A stretch of DNA of 64,000 bases, taken from contig JAILWY010000010.1 of NCBI GenBank assembly GCA_022113835.1, forward strand, positions 6,101,501-6,165,500. The letters are read 5' to 3'. The translations under genes and the position numbers were made by a program. Positions 11,846 to 25,690 of this stretch are shown here, in pieces. Position 1 is the first letter of the stretch. Every line of letters starts with the position of its first letter. The notes beneath the pieces are model-generated. The model searched no databases. It was not told the DNA's origin and saw only the letters and a program-made list of their open reading frames with translations. The DNA is from Atopsyche davidsoni. Taxonomy: Eukaryota; Arthropoda; Insecta; Trichoptera; Hydrobiosidae.

Positions 11846-14800
11846 GTAAGTTTGCATGGAGTTGGCGAGTTCAATTCAGATTCGATTTGCTGGCGTTGCA
11901 GAGTCTTTTGTCTAACTTGCGTGTCATTTATAAACCTATTTACTCTGCGAGTGCTTCAGCTCCACCGAGGCTTCGTGCGATCCTCCACAATGGGGACACA
12001 CATGAGGCATTGCAAATCAAATAGCTGCAGAATTTTTGTAATAATTGTTTGCTAAGCTGGTTTTTTTATGTCGATAACTGTGTTTATTTTTTAAACTGCG
12101 CGGATATTTTTGATGACTTATTTATTTTTCAAAGCGAGAGCCGGTATCGCCCGGATCAGATTGTTCTTGTAACAGATTAAATGTTAAAGGTGTTTTAGGC
12201 ATTATATGTAAAGCCTTGTTTCTGTGAATTATTATCATTTCATACCCGTTAGAGTGTTGGGCGTAGTTCAAGAGATAGAGCAGACAAGCTTAGTCTAGCT
12301 TAACCCGAAGAGGATCGATTGAGTTGATATCAAACGCTTAGTTAATCCGTTTTCAAACAAATTCAGAATTTCAACTATAAAATAGTAAACATCAAATTAA
12401 TTTAGCGTAAACTGTTCGAATTGAGGAGCAAATTTAGGATTTTCACACGGGATTCTCTTAGGTGAATGTGTATGCATAATTTATTAATAACTCCGTTGCT
12501 GTTAAATCATTACAGCATCTGACCATTTTGTATTTATCTTTATAGCACATCATTACTTTAATTGCATTTAATTTGATCAAAAAATATTAAATAACTGCTT
12601 TGTTTATTGTATAATTTGATAGAATTGATTTCGTTAGTCACAGTACATGAGTCACCCAATAGTTAAAATGAATTATTTCTTTATTGAATAAAGCATCAGA
12701 CCATTATTGTATTTTTGTATGGCCATTATAAAGTAATATTGTAGTTTTTGAGAATACGCGCTAGACTGCTAGACTGCTAGACGTATTTTACGTATTTTAG
12801 ATTTATTTTTAGTCTACATTGAGATAGCAACCATAACAATACATTATATTATGCACCGTTATTCACATTCATATTTTAGACGAAACCATTTGTTGTTCTC
12901 ACTGAATTTCGAGAGAACTTAAATGTTTTTGTTCAATGTGGTTCTTCTCATGTAAGTTTCACGTCCGGATGTAAGTTTTAACGAGCAATTAGAATTTAAT
13001 TGCACCAGTGAGCTTTATGGCAGCTAAACGGTTTTCTTTTTAATTCCTAATATTATTTAATATTCGTATAAAAAATATCCGATTGGTAATACGAATAAAT
13101 AATTTTAGAATAACTGCTTTTTTCTATATGATCTTATTTTATTTCAAGCGTCGACATAGTGAGGATGGCCCGAGAAAGTACTCGCATTGTTCCCTCAGAA
13201 TACGGAGTCCATGCAATGATTTTTTTTGCTTTTCGTTGCGCATGCTCAAGTCTCGGCCACGCGGTGTGAACGGTCGAAAACTATCTCACTGTCTGGGTTT
13301 TTTAGTTTTATATATATATTCATAGTATTCGTAGTGTTATAAACATACGAAACTCAACTCCAAAGTTCAAATATTTTTAAATGAATAATTTATTCAACAT
13401 TCAACATATCATTTTAAGACTCAAAATAATTTTTGCGTACCAAAAGTATATTAATAATTCCATACAACGTGAATTGTTTACCAACCTAGCATGTTCTATA
13501 TTGTATTAACTTGCTTTGTGTTCTGACGGAAACGCAAGTCAAATAAAAGGATGAACGAAAAGGACTAAAGATAAAAGTAATTCATTTTCCATTATTTATT
13601 TTCCCGAGATTTTGTTGGATGTATTTAGCGAGATATTTGAGGCGGTTTGTTGAAATTTTCGCTCGATTTATGCTATGTGATAAGATTTACACAGCAAACA
13701 ACTATGCGCTCAGCACATATTATATTCAAAATATACGTGGAGAATTCAAAGTTCCAACAATCCGCAGCTCCTACAAGTTTCAACGGTGCCGTCTCAAGAA
13801 CTCCTCACACCGTCTGCAACTCCGTCAGCCATGCGCTCTAAATGGCGCCGCCCTTCGATACTTTGTCTGAACAATGTTGGAAAGAAAACAACCCAGACAC
13901 CTGGTTATAAGATGGCGTACACGTAATTAGAATATTCCCCTCGCTCGGAAATCTGCTACCGTTGTAAAATCTTATAGTGCTTGCTTGTATTCTTAGAATT
14001 ACCAAATCAGTTATCTCTCATTATCTGTATGTATTTGCGTGCATTTTTATAAGTCGAGGGGTTGTTAGTATCGTAAGGCTTATTCAAAGCTTATCAGTTT
14101 ATTGACAATAAGCATACTTTCAGAATTTAGGATTCTTTAGTTCAAAGAACGCGAAAATTCAGATCTAGCGAAAAACTTAAATTTGTTGAATTTGTCCAGC
14201 AAGCAGGGATCGTAATACTAATGGCAGGAATTCTTATGTATAGAAAAAAATGTGCTGCAAAAAATACCTTTACATGTTGAAACAGATTACTCATAAATAA
14301 TAACAAATCATACTTACAAAGAGTGTGATTACTCATTTTTTTACTCTATAGTATCTCTACAGCATTTAAAACGTAAATTAATCGTTATTAATACTTTGGT
14401 ATTTAAAGTTGTTGTTTGATTATCAAAGTACGATGGGTCATCAGATTAAGTTACCTCTCATATTGAGTCTCATCGATCTATATTAAAGAGGTCATCATCA
14501 AAACAATTGCAGAGTATCTGCGAGTTGATATAATGATGACGGTAGCATTGGACGTTCTCCAGAGAGTAGGACAGAGAGTCTTGAAAATAAATTATTATTG
14601 AATAAAGTATGATTGAGTCGTACTCGTGTATCGGGCGTCTTGGCCGTGGTGCGGGCGGATGTTCCTCACCGCGGGGACGCTATGCGAATATTAATTGAAA
14701 TTAAACCAGTACTACTGGCAGCGCTTCCCAACCACCCGGGAAGAATGGCCTCCGCTACTTCCAACAAGCCAATTGCCGCTGAGAGGGTTTTCATAAAAAA

Positions 14801-17800
14801 AACCGCAGTTCCAGCGGTGTGATTCAGTGATTGATTCTTCCACACCAGCTATTTAAAGCTCATAAAAGATTGGCTGATAGATGTGAAAATATAATCTTCT
14901 GTGATTAGTTTGTTCTCTTAGATAGTCGTAAAAAATAATAAACAATTATGTTGTAATTTGAAAAAATAGCGTATGATTATTATTGAATGTATTAATAACC
15001 TTAATATGTGTTATCAGGTAGTTATATTTCTTTTATTATTTAAGCTTGTTCTATTGATTCATAGAAACTAGTATGGCACGACTGCCAATAACGGATCATC
15101 CGATTATTTCGGATGAGATTAATTAATTTATCGGATGAGATGAATATATTGAATTGTGTATGTTTATATTTGTGTGACTGCTTATATATTTTGAAACTTA
15201 TTTTTTCATGGAAATAAATGTTTTTTTTTTAATGTAACATCAACTGTGTTAGTGATTTTTTTCGTAAATTTTTCATAGTTTTTTTCAAAGATTTTAAAGT
15301 GTAGACTTGTTTATAATATCGATATTAAATGCTTATTTATAGTAAGTACAACGTTTACGAGCAATTGAACTGCAAACCATAAAATATATAATAGTTTTAA
15401 AAAATATACAACTGTTGTTTTCCTATCAATTTCAACTATACCAAATTAATTAGTCAAATCGTTTTCAACATTTCTCGTTTTTCGTGGACGCATTTTTTTA
15501 ACGACCGCTAACGTTTCCATTACACACCGCTGTTGCTGGATAAATTGCATTAAGTGCAGGTATATTTCAGAATTAACACACTCAATTCTGCAGAGCAATT
15601 CGTTTGATTTAAAATGAAAAATATATTTTTATATAAACTCACGAAAAGTGAATAAAATAACTCAGATTTCATACATTTATTAATTCAATGCATATTTTGG
15701 CTCATTGTAAACAGATAATTGATTAAAATAGTTTTCAACTACGTTTACAAAAGTTTGAGGCATTCTTCGATGTGGGCAGACTCAATACAGCGATGATAAT
15801 ATTGGATAGGGGAGAGCATAATACCTGGCTTAGCAAATTTACCTTGTAATATTGCTGTAGACTTTAACTAGACTTAGAACTTGGGGCTGCATACGAAGCT
15901 CTATTACTGTTTCGATGAAATTACCCGCGTGCACTTTATCGGGTTTTTCAATGGAAAATTACTAGTATATTTTCATCCCTATTCTGTAATTACACATGTC
16001 AACATGATAAATTGAGCTGCAAATGTATAAATAGCTTTATTTAAATGTCGCAAATTACTGAAATTAGCTTAATCACCTCACAATTACACCGGAAAGGCTA
16101 TACATATAAAATTGAAGTTTTTATATCATGAATCTATCAAATTTTTAATGGTCGCTTATTTATTTAAAAACAGTATTACGTGTTTTTAATGTTAAATATT
16201 TTCATTACAATCATAAGTATTTGCTAGAGGATACTAAATAAGAAATAAAGATATACTTAATAATAAATATATAAATATTTTTGAGTTAACAGAGATTTTT
16301 AACCACATCCTAGGTTGTATGTACTTTTTAAGTATAGTTAAGAAATAAATAGAAAACATATTCGGCTATGTGCTACATGTATAATTTAAACTGTTATTAT
16401 TAATATAAACGCCTAAGTACTGGTACAATTGAAAAATGCAGTTAATTGGACGACTATTGAACGCGCCCGCACCGGACAAGCTCTCAATATTACGCACGGA
16501 GCGTGGCCCGCTATTTCCTCCCACAATCACTTGGCACATGTCATTATGCGACTCGATAACAAGCTTTTCATTCCACATCCATTCGTGTGCGCCTTTCTTT
16601 TCCTGTTTAGCCACACGCATCAGTCAATCTGCTATAGTTGAATTTATGGCCGGCACTGTGACAAATTACCCCTCGACTGATAGAAGCTGGGAAATGAAAA
16701 CATTTTGTCGTGCGGCGTGTCAAAATCAGTATTTCAGTTTAAGAGTTATACCAAAATAATAATTACTAATTTTTTCGTATATTTTGTAAACATAAATCGT
16801 TTGATAATTTTTCAGTTAACTGAGATTTTCTTTAAAATTTCAATGTAATTCCTTATAATGGTTTTTCACTTTAATAAAAACCGAAGAAATTTTTTGGTGT
16901 TTTTATTTATTTTGTAAATAAGCAAAAGTTTTAATCATTCAAATGACATTTCAAACCCAACCTTAAATATTTTTGCTAGATTGAAAATGTTGTTTGAGCG
17001 ATAGTAAGTACGTAAAATGCCAATAACTGAATTCCCGGATTATCCTTCACTTCGTTACTTTAGAACATTGCCCGTACAACTCGCCCGAGAGCCGCGACGT
17101 AATTATTCCCAAGCTTGTTTTTCCCGAGACGTCTTTGAGCTTTGAATTAACCTTAGAGAAAAAGCCATCTCCTTCGTTCTAAGTCCCCGATGTTATTTCT
17201 GATTTAATTGTAAATCTCCCGGAGAGTAGAGCTCCGCCATTTCAATAACTCGCTCGTGGAAGGGATTTTTATTGAATTCAGCATACCAACTTTGTTTTCT
17301 TACCAACACTTCAATCATATTCATCATATGAGATTCTTTGCGAAGAAATACGAGATTTATTTCCTAAAAAAATTTATTCAGTTTGAAAAATGCATAGAAT
17401 ATTTTTACTAGATGTTTTTAGAATTAATTTGATTGAAAAAATTACATTTTTTCAAGTGAGATATATATTTACTAATAATCCGCAGCCTTATCGGAAATAT
17501 AATAGTTTGTTCACAATAGAGCTTCTAATATATATATATATAAAAATGCCCAAGTTTTAAATATGTAAATTATTGATGACAGAGTACTTAATAATCGTGT
17601 TTATAAAGGTGTGCTATTATTTATCACACCTAATATTGAGGTAATCGATCGCCATGCATAAGCGCAAGAGGAGAGTATCGGTTGTTTTGGATAATAACAT
17701 ACATAATATGTGTTAATTTCTCAAAGAGAATAGCCCAAATAATTTTGGTATTTCTCGGAACCCTATCCAACATTAGTTCTCGTAATTCGCACAGGACCTC

Positions 17801-18180
17801 AGTCACACGTGGTACCTGTGCGAGCTGCACAGTATACTGACCTCACTTTGCGGTCGAGCTCATTAAATCCATAACCGAGTATACGTGAACTTCAACGAGT
17901 ACCAAATCAATCTAACTAAATGGAAATTCCAATTACTATGACGTTTCGCTCTATTATTTAAATCAGTTGCGTTAAACACATTCATTGCAGTGTGAATTCC
18001 ACATTGTTGAGATAAATGTTGTCGTAGTACTAAAATGCTGTATCAATTGTAATTTATTATCACTTTGGCTGATATGAGATCGATCTCCCTGGGAGTTTTT
18101 AGCTCTTTGATATTTATGGCATTCTTATTCCAACTGGGTCGTATTTACTTATATTTTTATAGGTGCTCCGTAAAACAAAT
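11846..18180. other. non-coding AT-rich block
   Basis: No gene recognised. It contains the 8 bp tandem CTAGACTG (12,761-12,783, about 2.9 units), a CATCCGA/TCGGATG hairpin with a direct repeat TCGGATGAGAT near 15,100-15,141, GC-richer patches at 13,140-13,290, 13,740-13,870, 14,620-14,820, 16,440-16,620 and 17,040-17,270, and a short TA run near 17,530. Confidence 0.5.
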
Positions 18181-18440
18181 AGCTGCTTTTTATGCGCAAA
18201 GGGGGCAGGTAGGATAGCCGACCGGATAACAGTGTTTCTATGACTTTGTATGGGATTTCACGAGAACTCGGAGATGGCTCCCGGTGCGGTGAGTCCTCGT
18301 GACCTCTGGCCAGTGTCCCCCCGCGTTGGTGTCGGTCGCGCAAGCGCCGGAGGGGCTCTCGCACTCGACATAAATATATTATTGCCATCCACATTCTTGT
18401 CTCTGCGCTTGTAGATGTGGAGCTGAGTGTGTGCTCTCTC
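18180..18440. other. GC-rich island with donor-like site
   Basis: About 260 bp of GC-rich DNA contains TGCG|GTGAGTCC at ~18,287, a plausible 5' splice site for a non-coding first exon on the plus strand. No promoter motif is clear. Open frames in the island have no known domains. Confidence 0.25.
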
Positions 18441-21149
18441 AGCCTCGCTGCCGGTACTTCTTTATCGGACATATCTATTTTCGATTCATAAATCAACTGT
18501 CTATGACAATATTATTCATATCCCTCTTAAAAGCACCCTGGATACACTTCTAATGCGCGCATACCTTAAATATTCATTTAGAAATAATCAAAATCAAAAT
18601 TATGCTTAATATTTTCAACATATACAAGAAAAGAACAACTCCATTGTTACTGTTGAAAAACGTGTGCTCTAAAACGTTAAATAAACATTATGTGCTATAA
18701 GCACGACTAGAACTTTATGTCTAATCCCTCTGCTTTGTATTGTCTGTTAATAAGGGAGATATATCTAAATATTTTGTATATAACCGATGAAACTATATTT
18801 AATTATATTAGACAAGGAAACTAAAGCACCATAGAAACCAATCAATAGTTCGATTGCAAGGCAAGTTTACTAACTTGCCTGAAAGTTATCCATCTACTTA
18901 TTGGCTAGCACGTGTTAATTTACAACATTCACCTAACTAAAAAAGCAAAATCTATAATTTTAAATAGTTTAATAAAATACAATAATCTATATAATAAATA
19001 TGTTAAGTTTAATATCCGATGCTTTGTAGTACTTATTTCTCAAGATACTCCATACTCTTTTTTAAAGCTATAAAAATCGAATTCATTTTTAAATATTACG
19101 GATCATTGTAATACATTCAACTTAAACTAGAGATATGATTTCGTCTCATTGCCCTACAAGTAAATACCATTAACATTAAAATTTTGTAGAATATGAGTAA
19201 ACCGGCTCGTGGTTTTTTTTTGCAAATAATACGCCTTCGATCTCCCTGCAAGCCTTCGTTATGTCTGAAGCTTTCCTGGCTTGATAGAATCTCCTTTCCT
19301 GGTGATCCTTTTTATCGGATAGATGTTCTTATTAGGCAGTCAGTGCGCGTCTCGTCTCCCCTACCTGAGCAAAAATGTGTTCTCTTTAAAAATCCAGCAT
19401 TGTAAAATCGCAAACAGTTCATTTATACGAACACATGAACACGCTGTAAATCTGGTATTGATTATCGATAATATACGAGTGTACACGCTCTGTCGTTCCA
19501 CCGGAGAGAGTTTTAGATTTATCGACAGTGATGGATTATTAAACCTTTACAATATCATTTATTTGAACATTAAAAACATTTTAAAACGTATTATAGAAAA
19601 TATATATATTTAACGTTTTTCTGACAACAATCTTGTTTGTCTAGTGTGTTTATTTATTTGTAGCAAATAGATAGCATATATTTTAATGTTGATGATTTAT
19701 CAAACTTTGAACGTAGTGTGACTTAAGATATTGAAGTGTAAAATATGTATAAACGAATAAAGTATACAATTCAAAAAGGCTTTTGATGCCTTTAAAAAGC
19801 TTCTAATCTGCGCTTTGCAAGTTAACGCTAAATTGCTTATTGCCTCTATAATTTACGTATAAAATGGAATACACTACGGTTTTCAACCCCGGAACGGATT
19901 GAACCAATATGTGTGAACAAAATGTATTGCAATGACTTAAGGCTTAGTTTTCATCTGATTTTTTTAAAGCAATTAAAATAAATTTGTTTGCATTTACTCA
20001 ACAGTGCAGACTGACTTAACTTTTCATAATATAGTCGCAATGGATTTTCTGATTATTAGCGTTTATTTAAAATAGTTAAAAATATCTTGCACTAATATTG
20101 ACAACATATAAAATTATAATACCAGAAAAGGATGCTTAGAAATTCCCAGAGCATTTGATGTACAAGCTATTTTGTATTATTTTTCCAAGATTCACTTAAC
20201 TTATTATTGCGAATTCCAAGGAAAGCTTTGAGCAAAGACAGCCAGCGCTTTATCGTTCTCTTCACTTATCTATTCGTCAGTTTTACCTATTAGAATGACT
20301 CGCATGGAGCCGAGGACGACAGCCGTCGGATTTTTTTTTCCATATGCGGAGGTCGAGCGGTCTCACAGAGAGCAGGCAGATTTGATTTATTTTTCGCTCT
20401 CCCTTTTGCCAGTCGTCGGAATTTCTTTGTTTTTTTACCTTTCAAGTGTATTTACTACAAAACGTAAAAGGTTGGACGGCAGTATACATCTCAGGGGAGT
20501 TGGCGCAGAATAAGAAATGCGTTGACATGGGCTTTCGCAGTTTCGCAAACGGAATAAACACGAAAGAGAAATCGAGATCTTTACAATTGAAACTATGATT
20601 GCATAGTCAAATAAACATATGACATATACTTACAAGTACACAACTTAAAAAATATTTTTAAGTTGGTGCATATTTTTCAAGTACATTTCAATGCACGTAT
20701 GCTTTGAAATCTTTGAAAGGATTTTCTTTTAATAAAAGCGGATTCAACACGAGGAATTTTATATTTTGTAAAAGGATTACCTATGAAGGTAAAAGCATAC
20801 TGCTTTATGATAGGAAAAGTATATTCACATCAGCAGGGGTATTCAAATTTATATGATCGATTCTATTGTAATATAGTTTTTAATAAAAGCAACAATTTAA
20901 AGAAAAAAAAATTAATATTCGCGGAGTAATTATTTTTAAGGTATTTTTTTTCCGACTTATAATATATTTCAATTTCAAATCCTACATTATGTTGTAATCT
21001 ATAAATGATCATGTTCGATAAGAATTTGTTTGCATCCTAATAACTAATACGACAAACTTTAATGTAAAAAAAAATAAATTAGAGAAAAATAAATAAATTG
21101 TTATTTAAGAGCGACGATATTAGAACGTTGTTTTATTTCTTTTAGGGTG
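18441..21149. other. non-coding AT-rich block
   Basis: No gene recognised. A small hairpin with 9 bp arms AGGCAAGTT/AACTTGCCT lies at 18,859-18,880. GC-richer patches at 19,200-19,380 and 20,290-20,430 lack splice signals or domains. Confidence 0.5.
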
Positions 21150-21202
21150 AGTGGTTTTAGTTGATTCGAAAGCAATATGACAAAAGTAGCTAAGAATTTA
21201 AA

Positions 21203-21245
21203 CAATTTTATTCAAAAAGTCTTGACGACTTTTTTAATAAAATTG
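21203..21245. repeat. 19 bp inverted repeat, 5 nt loop
   Basis: CAATTTTATTCAAAAAGTC (21,203-21,221) pairs with 21,227-21,245 with a single mismatch around TTGAC. Outer short complements (AGTGGTTTT near 21,149 and AAAACCACCT near 21,254) suggest it is the core of a ~110 bp foldback element. Confidence 0.8.
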
Positions 21246-21262
21246 ACGTCTCAAAACCACCT

Positions 21263-24117
21263 CTTTGTTCAATTATTATTTTCTTAACATTTCTGTATAA
21301 TATATATATTTATTAAAGTTTTATTGAATATTTCTAAGCAGAAGCAAAATGAAAATTCCAGATATTCAGGAAACGCGGCAAGGACAATTCTTCTTCAGAA
21401 CACGCTACGAAGAATTTTTATCCGTTTAAAGAATGCATAAGAGAACGGAAAGTCAACGTATATTTCCTTACTTGCTCGGGGAAATAATATTACTGCAAGA
21501 AATAACTCGATTAAAATATTTTTCATTTTTATTTCGAAAGTTATTTACTTGAAAAATATGTTTATTATTAATCAGAATCTGTAAAAACAATAATACTGAG
21601 TGATAGTTCTTCCTGGAATTTAAAGCAAAGATGCTAGAAATATTTCACAAATAATAAGTGTTATCGAGTATATTCTGAAAATTATTTTTTTGCGTTTAAT
21701 CAAATTAAGTATTCGATAAACATTACGACAGTGACTTTGTACACGATTGTAACGATTTTAAATTACTAAATGCGTAGTAATTTTGAAAGTCAAAACTACT
21801 GTCTATCAAAAGCTTATTACGTGCGACTTCAAGAAAACTCAGCTGAAACAGATCGTTATTCATCTGCACGCACAATCCCAAGAACCTGATAAAAAGAACC
21901 GTTATGTATTGTAAATTAATCTTGGTATGATTCATCGTTAGAGTCCGTCGGGCTGCTTTTTCTTCCACCTCGTTTTCCCGATTCGCGGAGCCCAGCCCTT
22001 GATTAATGTACAGGGGAGGTAGCTGTGTACCTTCTTTATTTCATTGCTTGACGCTAATTCGTCGGATTGTTTCCGCGCGTCCTTTCTCGCTCGCGGGGGC
22101 CAGTTTGTTTCGCCGGAGGGTAATTTATTCAGCCCGGGGCTGGGAAGGCGCCCACCCCTCCGCACGGTGCAGATCAGGGCACGCAAGGGACTGACAGCGA
22201 GCCACCCCTTCATGAGGCCAGAGTGTTAAAAATAAACGGCTACCAGGCCATATCTACGCACCCACCGCCACTATGATCTCTCGGAAAACGAAAATCTCCA
22301 ATTAGGACGTCACGTGATTTTTATTATGAATATTTTAAAACTGTGATCTGAGTGATTACTGAATATCAGAACCACAAGATACAATTGATTGGATAGCATA
22401 CAAAATGCGAAAGTAATTAAACTGGGAATTAAGAACCGCTCCTGGCGACTTAATTCATTGAGATAAGCTCAGCGTTTGTTGGCTAAACTTGCGGATGGTG
22501 GAGTTTTTTTTATTTTTTGAGAGAATCAATAAGATCGGCCTATGATAACGGTTCATAAAGAGGAAAGGCTCATTGTGATTTCTAGGAGATCTGGAAACTC
22601 ACAAAGAAGCTTGCACCCTTAGAGAAAAACTTCCCTCTAGAGAATTGAGTCTATAATCATATCCGCTCCGTTGATATAGCTCCCATTATACAAAGAGGCA
22701 ATTTAATTACCGTTTCAAGCTTATTTTCTGCAAGCAAAAAATTATGGTAGAAAATTATTTCAACCATTTTTTTTAAATTTCAACTAAAATACACATAGCA
22801 TAGATTTTAATATTTTAGGAAAAAAAATAATTTAAAAAAAATAAAACCTGACTACGTCAATATTTGTTTTATTTGATTTAAGTTTAAATGACATTAAATT
22901 CCGTTGTAAATTGCATAAACAGGTCATTTTCCTTTTTTAGAAACACTGTATTGCGGCGCTTCTATATTCGCTTCGGCCCTAACATGAGGGGGACTCCCCT
23001 GAAGGTCGACAGCGTTCCCTGGACTCTGTACGCTGAATATTAAAGCATACTCTAACCAAACCTTCCTTTTATTTTGAGCATCTAAATTTAAGTTAAGGGC
23101 ATTGTTTTCACCGCGCTTTCGTGCAAAAGCAAAAGGGTTTGATAAAATATGTCTATGTTTGAATATGTATTTTTAAATCATTTACAATCTACAACTGTCG
23201 GGCAGTTTAAATGCATTTTTTTTTCAATGTGGGGATAAACAAAAACGGCCTTTTATAATAAAATATTTCTGTTTGTTAAATAATCTGATTGGAATACAAC
23301 TGTTAAAATGCACGAAAAATATGAAGATTAACTTTATAAATAAACTATACGGTTGAAATATAATGACTGTATCCTTTGAATTTCATACTTTTATAAATTT
23401 ATTAAAATAACATTTTTTTGTAATTTTTAATATAAAACTTAAGTTTTTCATTTTAACCTTTGCGCATAGTTTACTTATAAATTAATTCGAATTTCATTTT
23501 TGTTTGTTTATAAATAAAATTATAACAATGTAAAAAAAAATTATGTCCTCATTAAGCTAGAACAAGAGAGATTTTATGTTTAGAATAATTAAATATTATT
23601 TTTATATTCCTACTTTCATTTTACAACGAAGCCCATGTTTAAAATCACCAGTGGAAAAAAAATAACAAATATTTTTACTCTTCCTAGATTATAAAAAAAA
23701 AATTAACAAACTTCTTGAAATTAATTAATTTATTATTTCCAATCTCTTTGTGTACTGGTAAATTTATGATTTATTTTAAAAGTTGTTCATTATTAGTGGC
23801 TACCATTTCTTCATAGTGACGCTTTCATTATTTTTAATTGATCCTTATCAGTATTGATTCCATTCTATTAATGACAATATACTATAATGTATCATATTTT
23901 AAATACTATGATTCTTTAATAGTATTTATTGTTTAAAGATCATGCTATTTTATGCAATAAAAAAGTAAATAGACTTTAGGACAACATCTATTTAAAATAG
24001 TGAAATTCACAGTATCATCACAATTTTTTGACGAAAAGGAATAAATTATTATAATTTCAATGATTAAATTGCTACAAAATTTGAATTTCATTATATTAAA
24101 ATTTAAAAAAAAATACT
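21263..24117. other. non-coding block with one GC-rich island
   Basis: The island 21,950-22,330 is GC-rich and ends in GACGTCACGTG (22,307-22,317), a cAMP-response-element-like site overlapping an E-box CACGTG. Another small GC patch at 22,950-23,035 includes AGGGGGACTCCCCT. From 23,040 onward the sequence is extremely AT-rich. No gene recognised. Confidence 0.45.
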
Positions 24118-24215
24118 AGTGATTTTTCCACATGCTTATTTTTATTGGTGATCGGTTTCGCCAACCTATCACATTGGCATTATCACGCACCAAATTAGCA
24201 TGTGAAAAAATCACT
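24118..24215. mobile_element. MITE-like hairpin, family A copy 1
   Basis: A 98 bp segment has terminal arms AGTGATTTTTCCACATGCT (24,118-24,136) and its complement at 24,197-24,215 (one mismatch), plus an inner pair TTGGTG/CACCAA. Its left arm closely resembles the left part of the hairpin at 33,557-33,646. There is no coding capacity or obvious target duplication. Confidence 0.7.
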
Positions 24216-25419
24216 TATCACTTATAAGGGAATAATTTTGAAATTTATTATAGAAAAATATACACTTAACATATATATATTTTTTCTCTCTCACGAGTAA
24301 GTGACACTCTCTGAAGAGTCTATAAATATAATATTTATGTATTTATAAAGAATAAGTCTTCAAAGAATAATCAATTTCTATCTTGTCTAGATTGTTAATA
24401 TTACGGAACTTTTATTTTTTTCATTATTTGTTGTCATTAATTGATGATTGAATGATTATCGGACGCCACCCCCTTTTCGCTGTCTACGTACTCATTTTGA
24501 CTGGTCGTTGGCTATGGTTAATTATAAGTCTGTTACGATTTCCCGTTGATGAAGGGTGGAATTTTTCCCCCTGCTCTACCTCACCGTTGATTATCGTCAA
24601 TTAGAGACCAAAGGCTCTGCGTATCCTGTCCGGTCGTATTACGAGTACACTCTTAATTGAATATCTCGTCAAATTTGCATAGCTACTTTGTATTTAATAT
24701 GGGATCTCTTTTCTATTACCTAAAACTCCTTCTACATTGGATGTACCTTATGAGATAATAGCCAATATTCAAGATGTAAAATATATCCGCGTTCGCGGTA
24801 GTTAATTATGCACGGATAATGCGAAACTTCTAGAGCTTGGTTAGTTTAATCTTATTAAGATTCTGCACTCACTTCTTGTGCTTGTTCTGGGCACACACAT
24901 TTATAATTATATTCCTACAAAAGTTTTCACGTTTATCCATATTTAGGGAATAATTATATTTTTAACTCCTCGTTTAATTTTTATGGAATTACTTAATAAA
25001 TAGGTATTTGACATTTAAAAAATGTTTTATGTAAAGGTGTAGAAAAGTTTACACTCTTAAAGTCATAAAATCGTATAAAAAGTGATATAATCTAAGTTAT
25101 AAGTGAAAATCTGTATCAAATATTGTTGGTTATTATGTTTTTATTTTACATTTATTGTATTTTGAACATTTTCATAATCTACTACCGTTTACTCGAATGA
25201 CAAATATTAATGAATGTACCTCATTTTATATTCAACAGAAACCTGAAAGTTTTTGTTCTGAATACGCTACATACGCTAAGATTAAAGTTAAAAATAGTTT
25301 CCGTTCAACCTGAGCGGGATTCCTTATAATCACAATCTCAGGAAATTTTCGAAGGATGAAATCAATTTAGCGAATGTAATTGTTTGTCACTGTCCCAATT
25401 TGTATAGAAATTAATTTTG
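24216..25419. other. non-coding AT-rich block
   Basis: AT-rich, no gene recognised. A slightly GC-richer stretch at 24,460-24,640 has no coding character. Confidence 0.5.
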
Positions 25420-25690
25420 CCGTTTCTCCCAGCACCGCAGCCGCGCGGCTACGCTCGCGGCATACACGTGAATTGTGATCAAATGTTAATTCGAGTGTGC
25501 TAGCTCACAAAGTGATCTCATTAATCAGAAGTGGTATTACGAAGATAGAAATCGTCTATTTTAAAGTGATTCTGTTGTTGTATGCAATACCGTCCGTCGG
25601 GGAGAGTGAAGTGACAGCATCCGTGGATGGCAACTCGGTACCGTGTAAATTGAACTTCAGTTTGCAGTTCAGAGTAAGTTTTGTTTCAAA
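25420..25690. promoter_or_regulatory. GC-richer island with GATCAAATGTTAATT element
   Basis: GC-rich sequence (GCCGCGCGGCTACGCTCGCGG around 25,440-25,460) adjoins GATCAAATGTTAATT (25,477-25,491), which recurs almost unchanged with its 3' context at 42,547. AGA|GTAAGT at 25,673 is donor-like, so part could also be a non-coding exon. A regulatory role is inferred only from the repeated motif and composition. Confidence 0.3.
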